This document shows, one piece after another, positions 48,238 through 59,184 of a stretch of 64,000 nucleotides of DNA. This DNA is from Tetrahymena elliotti 4EA (lineage: Eukaryota > Ciliophora > Oligohymenophorea > Hymenostomatida > Tetrahymenidae). The first letter of the stretch is position 1, and the number at the start of each line of letters is the position of its first letter. Location: NCBI GenBank assembly GCA_000231825.2, contig JH720363.1, positions 62,001-126,000 of the forward strand, written 5' to 3'. The notes under the pieces are model-generated. The model did not search any database. It was not told the origin of the DNA and saw only the letters and a program-made list of their open reading frames with translations. The position numbers and the translations under genes are program-made.

Positions 48238-50141
48238 TTTTTTAAAAGTTGAAAAATAAATATGTGTTTTTGAAGATTTCAAAGATTTATAATGTTTATT
48301 TAATTTATTATTTATATCAGATAAAAAGTGAGAGATATTTAAAAAGATATTTTCTTAAATGGGTTTAAAAGTGCGTCTTATTGATTTTTATTTGTTTCCT
48401 GATGGACTATTTATTAAAGCTAAGAATTACAATATAATTAAATAGATTTTCAAGTAATTAATTGCACATCTATACTTACTTGAAAAAATGAATCAAAAAA
48501 TAGATATGATTAAAGCTTAACATTTTTAAAAAAATAAGGAAAGTTCCAAGAAAGGTTTACTTGCTGAAAAATAAAAACTAAATAAAATAACATACCTGTT
48601 TTTATCAACAAATCATGAATTAATTAAGAAACAACATTTAATAATAAAAATGAAGCAAAATTTTACAATATTTTGAAAGATCAGTTTATTTTATTCATTT
48701 TATAAGAAATTTTTTTATGAACAATTTTTCATTAATTTAAATTCGTCAGAAACAATTTGTTATTCTTTGATTTTACAAACTATTTCCAGCTCAAATTTTT
48801 TGGTGATGCACTTTATTCCATATTTATCACTGCATAAAAATACTATTTTAGTAAATCAACAAGATCTATAAATCATCAATCACACATTAAAATTAAAGAA
48901 AGTTCAAAAAAATAAAGAAACAGCTATTTGAGATAAAATAAAAAATGAAATCTTCCTTAAGAAATAGAAAAGAAAGTATAATTTTAGATTTAATATTATA
49001 ATAAAAAAGATCGTGTTTTCACATTAAATTGTAAGTATATTTTAGGCTTAAAATTACACAAAGACTTTACTCTTTTTTTTTGCATACTATCTCTATCTCT
49101 AAATTTTTGAGGGTTAATTGCAAATTTATTTGTTTAAATAATACTATTTTACCTCATCAACAAAATTTATATACCAGTAAAGAAAAAAACTAAATTTAGA
49201 AATATATTATGAAAGTTACAAAAAAGATTTTTCAGATAAAAAATAAAAATTAATCTAAAAAAGAGGATTTAAATAAAAATTTAAAAAAGATTTAATATGA
49301 ATACATCACATCTGTATTATTTGAGAAAAAAAGTTATTAGCTTCATATTTTAATTAAACAATTACATGAATAGTTTGCTATTTTTTAATTTTACAAGATA
49401 TCTCTTTATGAAGCTGATGTAATTTATTCCAAATCTATTTCTACTCAAAAACGCTATTTTATTTATTAAAATATCAGCAATAAATTAAACACTTATGATT
49501 AATAACACAAAATTTTTTTAAAAAATATAAGGAAAGATCTGAGAAATAACTACTTAAAAGACAAAAAAATAAGCCACTTCACATTTTATCTTTGTAATGA
49601 AGGATTAAGTATTTTTAATAGTTACTTTGGCATGAATTTAACATATGAATACTATATTATCATTATAAGGTATGATTAGAGCTTATTAAATATCTAAAAA
49701 TAAATAAAACTCAAAGAGAGAGTTTCTAAATAAAAATTATATCTAAAAACATAGCTGTTTTTGTGAAGAAATATAATATAAATTAAAATATAAAGCTTAG
49801 TATAAGAAAATTAATATAATTTTATAATATATTGATAGATTAGTCAATTAGTTTCATTTTATAAGTAACTTTAATATGTACAATTATTCATTAATTTAAC
49901 TTCGTCAGAAATTATTTGTTATTCTTTAATTTTACAAACTATTTCCATCTGTATTTTTGATTAATTTATTTGATGATGCAATTTTTTACAAATTAATCTC
50001 TACATAATAGCACTATTTTATTTTATCAACATTAATAGAATAAATCTAATGAGTTATTTACGGATTTTAATGGAACAGGTTTTTACACATCCTAATTTAC
50101 CTTTATTTATTTATTTTTTTTTTCAGTACTTTTACTTTTTA
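48238..50141. other. Spacer with diverged tandem repeats
   Basis: About 1.9 kb separating the dehydrogenase start from the stop of the Q/N-rich gene. It contains the repeat series described separately (48700-50050); the rest is plain A/T-rich DNA. The promoter of the dehydrogenase should lie at its left end. Confidence 0.45.
48700..50050. repeat. Diverged tandem repeat, about four copies
   Basis: A roughly 150-nt core recurs at about 48720-48870, 49080-49190, 49370-49490 and 49880-50030. Shared landmarks are TTATTCTTTGATTTTACAAA (or ATT variant), a GATGCA/GATGTA step before ATTCCA or TTTACA, and CTATTTTA followed by ATCAACA. On the minus strand parts could be read as short protein-like stretches (for example CKIKEQQIVSDE), but frames do not agree between copies. 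Either decayed exons of a repeat gene or a noncoding satellite. Confidence 0.45.
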
Positions 50142-52815
50142 TCAGACATTGCTACATACTTCATCTTGCTCGTCTTCATTATCTGTCAGTAAGAAAGCCA
50201 TAGTAGAAGGGTCTGTCAGATCGAATGTAGAGTCAAAGCATTACTTCATTAAAGGTATTAAATTGTTAATTTATATTTTTGATATTTGTTTTGAGGATAT
50301 TAAATTCTCAGCTTCATGAAATATTATTTCAGTGTCTTCTTTTTAATCGATTGCATCTAGTAAAATTTTATTTGAAGACTTCATGATACTTAAGTTAACT
50401 TACAGATCGTTTAATTATGAGCTTATTTTTTATATAAGAGACTCTACTATTTCTAGATTTTTATTGCTATTTATGGACTATTACAGACCATGTTCGTTTT
50501 TATGATAATTCTAACTGGATTCTTTTTCTTTGTTATTGATTCTACTTTCTAAACTGAGGTTATTTTTTTATCTTTAGCTAATTTGATTATAAATAGGATG
50601 TTTTGGAATACTTGTCAAAATGGTTCCTAAAAATCCTTTTCCTAAATCCTATCCTTCTCTCCTCAGTTTAGAGAAATTTACAAATATTTTGTTAAACTGC
50701 TACTTGTTAATTGCTTGTTAAATTGAATGAGTGAATTGGCTTTGCTTAGATTTTTCTTAATTTTCATTGACTTAATGATTAGTTGAGTCTAAATTAGCTG
50801 TATTATTTACTTTTCTATTCATAGGTAATTAATTAGAACTATCATCTATATTACAATAGACCTATTAAATACTGTTTGCAAGAATATTATTTTATTTTTA
50901 AATTATTTATTATCTTTTACGAATTTAGCTGTTTCTATTTGAAGCATGAACTGTCTCTTTGTTTTATTAATTTTGAATTATAAGTTAGCTAACTATTACT
51001 CCTTACACTCTTTTAGAAGGAGTGTGCGAAGAGTATCTAACAGGTTTGTGAATAATATTTTAATTAGTGCATATAGTATTATTCTTCATCCTATTTATAT
51101 TGGTTATTTTATTTGTGTTTTGCTAATTACCATTATTATTATTATATGTTATGGTTGTAGTTACGCTTTGAGATACTTATTAGTTTTTGTGGGACTATTT
51201 TTAGGTTTTTGCATATTTCAAGTTTTAAAATAAATCAGGAGCTTTTTAAGTGGATAATTTAAATTCCCCAAAATGAAAATGATGATTTTGATTTACTCCT
51301 CTGTCACTACTTAAAAATGGAAGTGTTTTAGGATTTATATTTTGAATGACTTTTTAATCGACTGCATTCACCTCACTAACATCTATTATTGGAGTAACAG
51401 AATTTTTCATACGTGCATTAGTTAAATTAGTTGTTATTGTGTTTGAATTATAACCTAAATTCCCTTCTCTCTTCCCAGTTAGAAAGGATGAATCAATCAG
51501 TTTATTTTTAACTCGATTCTATCTTAAAGATTCAGTGTTTGCTTTAAAAGAGGACTCCAAATTAATATGATGTTATTCCTTAATTACATCTGGCTACACT
51601 TTTTTTACAATTTAAGTATTTGATAAATTTTAAACAAAGTAGTAATTAATTTTTATTTTAAAATTAATGAATAAATACTTTTATAAGCAAAAGAATTTGT
51701 AATTGCTCTGCTTGGTGAATGTACTTTTTATTTATTTTAAACAATTTATTTTGCATCTTTTTATTCTTCATATTCCTTTTGAATAGGTGACACTGATAGC
51801 TTTTTAAATGCTCCATTTGTTTATCTATAATGAAGATCTTCTTTTTACCCATTCAAGTATTTGAAATCAGACTATAAATAATTATCATTATCCTATTTTA
51901 GGCTAACTTAATTCTGAGTTTAATGCTAAATATTTTAATCATCTTCCCTCTATTTTTAGCAAGAACTCCCTCTCATTTTAAAGCTTATGGGAGTTCTTCT
52001 TTTTGTAACTGATTTAGCATATATTCTATTGTTAGCTTAAGTATTATGGAATTTAATATACCCCTCTTTCAAATCTAAATCATTAAATATTTTGCCATCA
52101 TCTTTATTGAATATTTCTATAAAATCAGATAATTATGCATTATTTGAGCTGAATCTCCTCCTAATTATTTGAAATACTTAATTGATTTATTTTAAACTAA
52201 TATTTATACTGATAAACTATTTTAGGTGAACTTTAGTTGCTTTTTTCTTTTTCACCTTCAAAATACAAAGTGGTTTCATTACTTTTTTCATAATGATCCT
52301 ACATAATATGCTCAAAAATAATTTGATTTATTAGTTATATTTAGTTAATACACTTTCAATAAATTGAAAATAATCACATTAAATTCAATTAATACCACTA
52401 TTATATTATTTATTAATTTCAAAAACTATTAGTAAGGAGTATTTATAATTCCGTCTTTCTATAATTTTTCTCCAAAAAGCTTGTTTATATTTTTTTAGAT
52501 GTCCTTACGAATTAAATATTAAAATAAATATGTCCAGATATTAAACCAAAACTACTTGTTCTAGAAAAATGTTTCAGCAAATAAACTGCCAAATAAATAA
52601 CTTTCATCAATATTTAAAGCTAAATATGTTAATGAAAAATTTTCTAAATTGATTTTAAGTTTTAAATTTTTATAAAAATGAATTCATTAAAAGAAAAATT
52701 TAAAAAACTATTAACTAAACATAAATGAGCCAAATTTTTTTATGCTCAAGTTAAATAACCAGTTCAATTGATTAGCGAAAATATCTTATCTATTAGAATT
52801 TAAGAAGTTTTTCAT
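50142..52815 (-). CDS. Uncharacterised Q/N/S-rich protein, 5' end uncertain
   Basis: A TGA-free minus-strand frame runs from about 51598 to TGA 50142-50144. It contains KPVRYSSHTPSKRVQGVIVS, GKGFLGTILTSIPKHPIYNQ and an acidic C-terminus (FLLTDNEDEQDEVCSNV). An exact 80-nt intron (51599-51678) joins it to the upstream exon with KEYEEQKDAKQIVQNKQKV and RTPISFKMRG. Further upstream are exon-like pieces near 52270-52340 (LYFEGEKEKSNQSSPKIVYQ) and near 52440-52640 (SLFAETFFQNKQFWFNIWTY). The order is clear, but their junctions are not. MKNFLNSNRQDIF at 52815 is only a candidate start. No domain recognised; the C-terminal half is probably disordered. Confidence 0.55.
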
Positions 52816-53062
52816 ATTAAATTATTGTATATTTAAGGGAAGGGTGAACATAAAAAGAGAAGCCTAGTTAGGAATCATTCATTGTTTAAATCAAATAAAA
52901 GCATTAAAATTTTTTTTAGTATTCGAAATTCCCACCCCCATTAAAGTTAATATGAAATATTAAACATCCAAATATAATATGTAATAGTATTTACTAATAG
53001 TTAATTTATATGGTTTTATTAGAGTATTATATGATATTATAATAAATAAAAAAATAATCTAC

Positions 53063-56000
53063 TCATTCTATTAATTTTTGATTTAAGTCAAAAGTTATTT
53101 ATTGCTATTTTTTTAATTATTTTTATTGATAAACTTTTGAGAATAATTTTTTAGTGAATATGTAATCAAAAAGGTAGACTATAATACCAAATCCATGAAG
53201 AGTAAAGAAAATTTTGATTTCTGCTTCATTATCATAAATGGGTCTTAATTTCAAGCTTTTTACATTGATTACATCTGTAAAAATTATGATATTAGAATAT
53301 AAGGCTTGAAGAACCATTGAAATGAAGAATATGTAATTTTTATAAATGGGGATCTTGATTGGTGAGCTTTTATAGTTACTTAAGTATACATAGAGATAAT
53401 CTACTAAGACAGCTATAAATAATAGAGTATTTTCTTATCCTTCTATAGATAAAAGTCCATCACTTTGAAGTTATGTTGTAGGTTTATAATTCGGACTATT
53501 TTGAAGGATAGTCAAAATTACAGCAAATTAACTGCTAAACATCATAAGAGAAAAAATCGTAGAAATTAGAGTGTGAATTCCAAAAAAATCATCATCAATA
53601 ATAATTTTTTCAAGCTTTTTAACAGGTTTACTAAGACCATAAAAGACAAAATTTAATGTGTACCCACAAACATATCCTTACCAAGTCATCTAAAAATCTC
53701 CAAGACCACTATAAAAATAACTAAGAGCCATATAAGCCATAAATCTTAAGATTCCAACTGTGATATATCCTTTAAATATTTCTCTGCTTGTTTACAGAAC
53801 TGCTCTACCTTCCAAAAGTATTTATTTAACACATTCTATTTATTTTTTTACAAGAAAATTTATATTCAAGAAAAAATTTGAATGAAAAATTTTACCAATA
53901 GATGTTTATTTAGAAATGTAAGGTGCAGAAAACTATCCATCTGTATCCGAAAATGATACACCTATGTCAGCCTCTTTAATAGCTGAACAATCATTAGCAC
54001 CATCACCAACCATGCAAACTGTTTGGCCTAAACTCTTAATATTTTTTACTACTAAAGCCTTCTATTCAGGAGAAGTTCTTGCAAATATTTAAGTATGTAG
54101 TAATAACAATTTATAGAAAGATTCTATTTATTTATTCTATTAATTTTAATTAACTCCTAAAGCATCTTCATGAAGTGTTTAAGTCCTCTCTTAGAAAAAG
54201 CTTTAGGCATTTCCTGTCAAACAAAAATGTTTATTTTGCTTAATCGAATTCTAACAGAAAGTGATCTATGATTTGAGCTTTTTTTTGGAATAAATTAAAA
54301 AATATGAATTAAATTTAAAATGAAAATAAAAAATTACTAATTATTGATCAACTCCTTCAAATTGAATCTCATTTTTGTGACCTTCTTCATCTATTTAATA
54401 TATGCTTATGAACTGAGAGTTTAATTATGGACGATCCAATAAGATTATACTGTTAGTATCTCTTAAAATAGAACACTCTTCTGCTATCTTTATAGTTGTT
54501 ACTGGGTTATCTCCAGATATAATTTTAATACTCAAGCCAGCTTCTTTCAGTTCTCCAACTACTTTTTTAGTATCTTTCTTAAGATTATTCTTGAAAATCA
54601 AGAATCCTGAAAATAAAATATTTTTCTCTTATTCTTAGCGTTGTAAAGTTTAAAAGTTTTCTATTTCTTCAAGAGGAATTTCTCTATAGCCTAGACCTAA
54701 AATTCTATAGCCTTAAACAGCTAATTAATGAAGTCTTTTAAGATAAAATTGTTACTAGGCTAAATCTTAGCATCTAGAAATGATAACTTCTGGGGATCCT
54801 TTTACAAAAAGATAATATCTATTATTTTAAATATCTTATGTTACTACACTCATAGATTAGAATTCAGAATGAAATTCATTAACCAAAATGGAGTAGAGTT
54901 TATTGTCGTTTTTTTTGGCATAAAATTTTTTTCTATCTTAATCATGTCCAATTTCCCATCCGCCAAATTTAATCATTTGAATATCAATTGGATCTCCAAC
55001 AAGATTATTTTAATCATCTTCAGAAGTAGAAGCTTAATGGCAAATGCCAAGTATTTTGTCTATTATTTCATCATTATTATTTTATCCTACAATCTATAGA
55101 TTTTCCTATTAAGGAAGACAATACCCAATAATTTCAACAAAATTTTCTGTTAAGGTTCCTGTTTTGTCAAAGCAAATTGTCTTTTTTGTTAAATATGATT
55201 AAATGATAAATAAATTTAATTTAATTTTACCTAAACACGACCTGACTATATCTGCTTCATAGGATCTGATCCCATAATTTGTTCTGATAAAAGTCTCATC
55301 AAACCAAAAAAGACCATAATATTAATAATAATAGGAATAGCAGTTGGAACACAAAACTAAAGCATATCAACTATATTAAATATTATTAATATTTATTTAA
55401 TAACTAAAAATTTTACGATATCTTAGTGCTATCTAAAAAGAAGAAAGCTTAATTTTTTTATATTGATAGAGTACAGAAAAGAAAGCTATTGAACAGAAAA
55501 GGATCATAAGTCCACAAAACTTAGCTCCTTAAATTAAAAAGCGTTTATCAAATGGCTAAGGGAAAAGTAATGCTCTAATAATTTATCCTTTAAAACTGCT
55601 TAAACCTGTTCTAACAACTAATGCTTTTGCTGAATTCATCTCCATCTTAATTATTGATGTTCCTTCAAGCAAAATCTAAGATTTTTAATTTTCATACCTA
55701 TGAACAATATTTTTTGTATTTTCGTATTTTTAAGTAAATTAAATTTACTTGAAGAGTAAGTCAGAATTTTTGGGGAGAGGGCTCTTTACAACAGGAATAG
55801 TTTCACCTATTAATATAAATTAAGTTTCAAATTCAAAAATATCTTTTATTTTTAATTAATTTTCTATCTTTCAGTATTAAGAATGAAATCTACCTGTCAA
55901 ATTAGCTTCATTAACTTGCAATTATCCCTCTAGGAGAATGCAATCAAAAGGTAATGTGATGTTTTTATTTATGATTATAATATCTCCAGGAACCAATTTC

Positions 56001-56856
56001 ATAGAAGAAACACTTTGAATTTCGCTTGATCTTAGAACTTAAATTTGTATATCATGATGACAAGCATCTCTCAGTTACTTTTTTGCAATTCTCACATAAT
56101 AATAAATTATAGACAAAATTAAAATCTAAGCAACTATAGCAATTGAAAAAAATGTGTAGTAAAGCTAAGCTATATTAACAGCCTGTCCAAAATAGAAAAT
56201 ATAGTTAATGGGCTATAAAATCTAAGAGGACATATATTTTAGATAAGAAGGAACTTCTATATCAATAAAACTATCACCATAAAGCTATATTCTATTTAAA
56301 AATATTTTAATTAATTTGGTTTTATTACTTACTTACTGACTTACTTATAAAATGAAAATAATATTTAACTTACTGTTATTAATATAAATTTGAAATTCTT
56401 TTATTAATTCAAAAAAAGTATATAAATAATTTACTATTGTTCTATTTTTTACTCTTCCTGTGGTTGACTTTATGCGATTTCAGATATCTTTTTTCCCTCG
56501 ATGTCTAGCTAAAGTGCTTAAAATGAATTCTCTCTTTAATCATAGAAGTATTTCATTTTTCTATTCTAAAAATATTTCTATGGAGCACCATCTTTGAATT
56601 AGCTCTCTAATTTCTCAAAGTAAAACTTACTATCAGTTGTCTCAACAAGGACATGAGTTGAAGTTTCTATATACCTTTAAGCTGAAAAGCATAATTTCTT
56701 TTTGAAAGAAACAGACAAACTAAAAATTCCCAAGGTTATGATATTTAACAAATATTATATAAATAATTATGTATTATCCTATGTGAGTAATTAGACTTGC
56801 TTAATCTTTAGATCGCCTTCAACCTAAGATTTTAAAATGAGTGATTGTTGTATCAT
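53063..56856 (-). CDS. P5B-type transport ATPase (ATP13A2/A3-like)
   Basis: P-type ATPase of the P5B group; characterised members export polyamines from endolysosomes. About 1,050-1,100 residues over roughly eight exons from MIQQSLILKSQVEGD (56856) to TGA 53063-53065. Seen in order: a cytosolic N-terminal domain; LYGDSFIDIEVPS entering the TM region; the actuator domain with LVPGDII and VNEANLTGET in place of the TGE loop; KGQIIRALLFP; TM4 CVPTAIP (P5B usually PPxLP); phosphorylation site FDKTGTLTEN; FVKGSPE in the nucleotide domain; SGDNPVTT; GDGANDCSAIKEAD; then six TM segments to the C-terminus. All catalytic residues (DKTG, KGSPE, GDGAND) are intact. The GDGANDC form and the KGQ motif favour P5B over P4 or P5A. 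Introns are 50-90 nt. Confidence 0.9.
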
Positions 56857-57055
56857 TTTTTAATTTATTTTATTTATTAATTTTGAATTAAATTTTTTAT
56901 ATTTTTTTTGTAAGTTATTAGTTTAGAAATCTTAATTTTGATGAATCTTACAAATTTATACATAGTTAACAACACAAAATTTTTCTTTAGTTTAACTAGT
57001 AAATTAAAACAAATAAATGAAAAACTCTTTTAATATTATAAAAATTGTTTATTTA

Positions 57056-57980
57056 TCAGCACACAATGGTGTCATTTTTACAAGTAGATTTGATGATTTT
57101 TTATGGTTATTATTCTTCTTTATTTATCCATAAGAAAATTTACCAAATTAAATTTATTATTTTTTTATTAAAATCCTACTCAACTTATTTACTAAATTAT
57201 TGATTTTCCAAATTCATATATTTCATAAGCGCTTACATCTTATTTTGAAACTTCATTACTCTTTTCAAAAAGCTAAGTATTGAGATATCATCTAAAAAAC
57301 AGCTTAACTTCAATATATTTTTCTAAAAAAAAGGATTACAATAAACTGTAAAATTAGACATAAAGCAACCCTACTAAATGACCATTCAACTTAAAAATTG
57401 ATAACATTATGTTTTTGTGTCTTCAACTTGTTTTAGTGTGCTTAATTTTCTCATTTTTGGAATATTACAATAGATATTATCCTTCAAATATAAAATTTTG
57501 GAAATTATAATTATTGTAAAGAAATTTTTTTCATTGATAAAAAAATATTAAAGAATAATATGATCAGCAAGAGGAATTTACCCTATTCTGTGAGAAACTA
57601 TAAAAATTTTAATGCTAGTTTTTATTCTTTTCTTCAATCATAAGATTTTTTGAATTGAAATTTTCTTTATACCTTATCCATACTCTCCTTTATTATTTAT
57701 TGAATACTTTTGTTTAGTAAATATTATTTTGTATGGGCTAAGACTAATTTAATCAGATATATTAAATCTTTTTTACAACTTATTTTATTTTGTTGTTTTA
57801 TGATTTTTGATTTAGATATTATGTCCATTTTTTTATTATTTAAATAATGTTACTAACATACATATTTTATCATTTATATGAAGTCCTCTGAAGTAAGGTA
57901 TATTAGTAGTATTTTAGCAAATATCTCTTTACAAAGCTTGATTTAAATTTTCTAAAATAAATTAGAACTGATAATATTAT
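57056..57980 (-). pseudogene. Possible ABC-transporter nucleotide-domain relic
   Basis: Short minus-strand stretches resemble the distal part of an ABC ATPase: FIVSHRIGQIPLADHII (about 57560-57620) matches the H-loop region, usually THRLxTIxxADxI, and ENLNQALQRDICQN upstream resembles the Q-loop/helical region. The LSGGQ signature and Walker B are not found between them. A further TGA-free stretch (LKLSCFLDDISILSFLKRVM) ends at TGA 57056-57058. With missing core motifs this is most likely a decayed copy, and the identification itself is tentative. Confidence 0.3.
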
Positions 57981-58155
57981 TGATTGATTTATTTATTTAT
58001 AATAATTAGAAAATTGTAATAACATACCCACGAGTTTATAACTATATTTAGATTATATCAGAATTGTATTTTATGATAAATAAATCTTATTACAATCATA
58101 ATAAATAATCAATACTGTAGCAAAAATTTACTTTTTGATTTTATAATTCCTAATC

Positions 58156-59184
58156 ATGTCTGAATTGGAATAAATAATCCAAAAGCAAAATGGGAAAAAC
58201 TGGAGAAATGCTAATGCGATTAATTTCTCTTTTGACCACAAAAATATTGTTTAAATTCTAAAAAATAAAAAGGATTTAATAGATTTAGTTTAGTAAATAG
58301 TAGCTCCTTCTTAGATAGTATTTTGTTCGAATTATGATATTACAAATTTGTTCAGAGCACTTAATAATGACAATTTAAGTATGACAAAGACTATCACCAA
58401 AATTTTTATAAACCTTAATCAAAATAAAAATGAACTTTCTCATTTAGTAAGACAGTTTATTTAATCTTGCTAGAATCTAAAAGAACTCAGCATCTAAAAT
58501 TTTTAGTTAGATTATATTAAAGGAGCAGAAAAGTTGTTAAACAATCTAAATATTGTAAATTTTTAAGAAGTGGATCACTCTTAAATGGAAGGATTAGGAA
58601 AGGTATTACTTTAAATTCTTTCTATTAAAGTTATTTCTGTTGGGTTTCATGAAAAAGGATATGCTGTAGCTAATAATTTTTTTGAATAAATTTATTAGCA
58701 TAAACATATATAAGAGCTGAGTATATCCTTTTAATTTGTCTGCTTAACTAAAAATAAAGCATCTCAAAGTAAAGAATATGCAATAAAATCAGCAAATTAT
58801 CTATCATAAATGGAAAGATTGAAGATTTTGAGGCTTTAATTTATGAATTATTTTAACTATCTACCTGAGTTTTTTATGTCCCTCTCTTAAAACTTAAAAA
58901 TAGATTGTGTTTACATAAATTTTGTTGAAATTAGTTAATAAATCTTGAAATAATGTATTTCTTAGCTTGGTTTATCTTAAGCGAGATCATTATACTTGAA
59001 AATTGATTTCTAAAACTATGAAGCTAAACTAAAGTAAGATACATTTGACTAGCTGAATAGATGTCCTAATTTAGCAAATCTTACAATTCAACTAAATTAT
59101 AGTAAAGAAAACTCTTAAATTTAAAAGTTGAGAAGAAGAATAAGCAAAAAATGTATAAGGTTGGTTAATAATTATATTCACTGA
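58156..59184 (+). CDS. Intronless LRR protein
   Basis: Single exon, 342 residues, TGA 59182-59184. It has irregular leucine-rich repeats, for example FIQSCQNLKELSIQNFQ, MERLKILRLQFMNYF and LNRCPNLANLTIQLNY, and a basic C-terminus LRRRISKKCIRLVNNYIH. That tail echoes the KKIPRMVNYF and KRRRLVVYKLI tails of the exon-per-repeat LRR genes in this window, so it probably belongs to the same ciliate LRR family despite having no introns. It has no signal peptide or TM, so it is likely intracellular. Function unknown. Confidence 0.75.

Noticed and set aside
50946..51233. Plus-strand hydrophobic ORF
   Set aside because: It lies antisense to the Q/N-rich minus-strand gene, and its hydrophobicity is what the complement of Gln/Asn/Lys codons produces.
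54869..55099. Plus-strand 76-codon ORF
   Set aside because: Antisense to the nucleotide-binding domain of the P5B ATPase.
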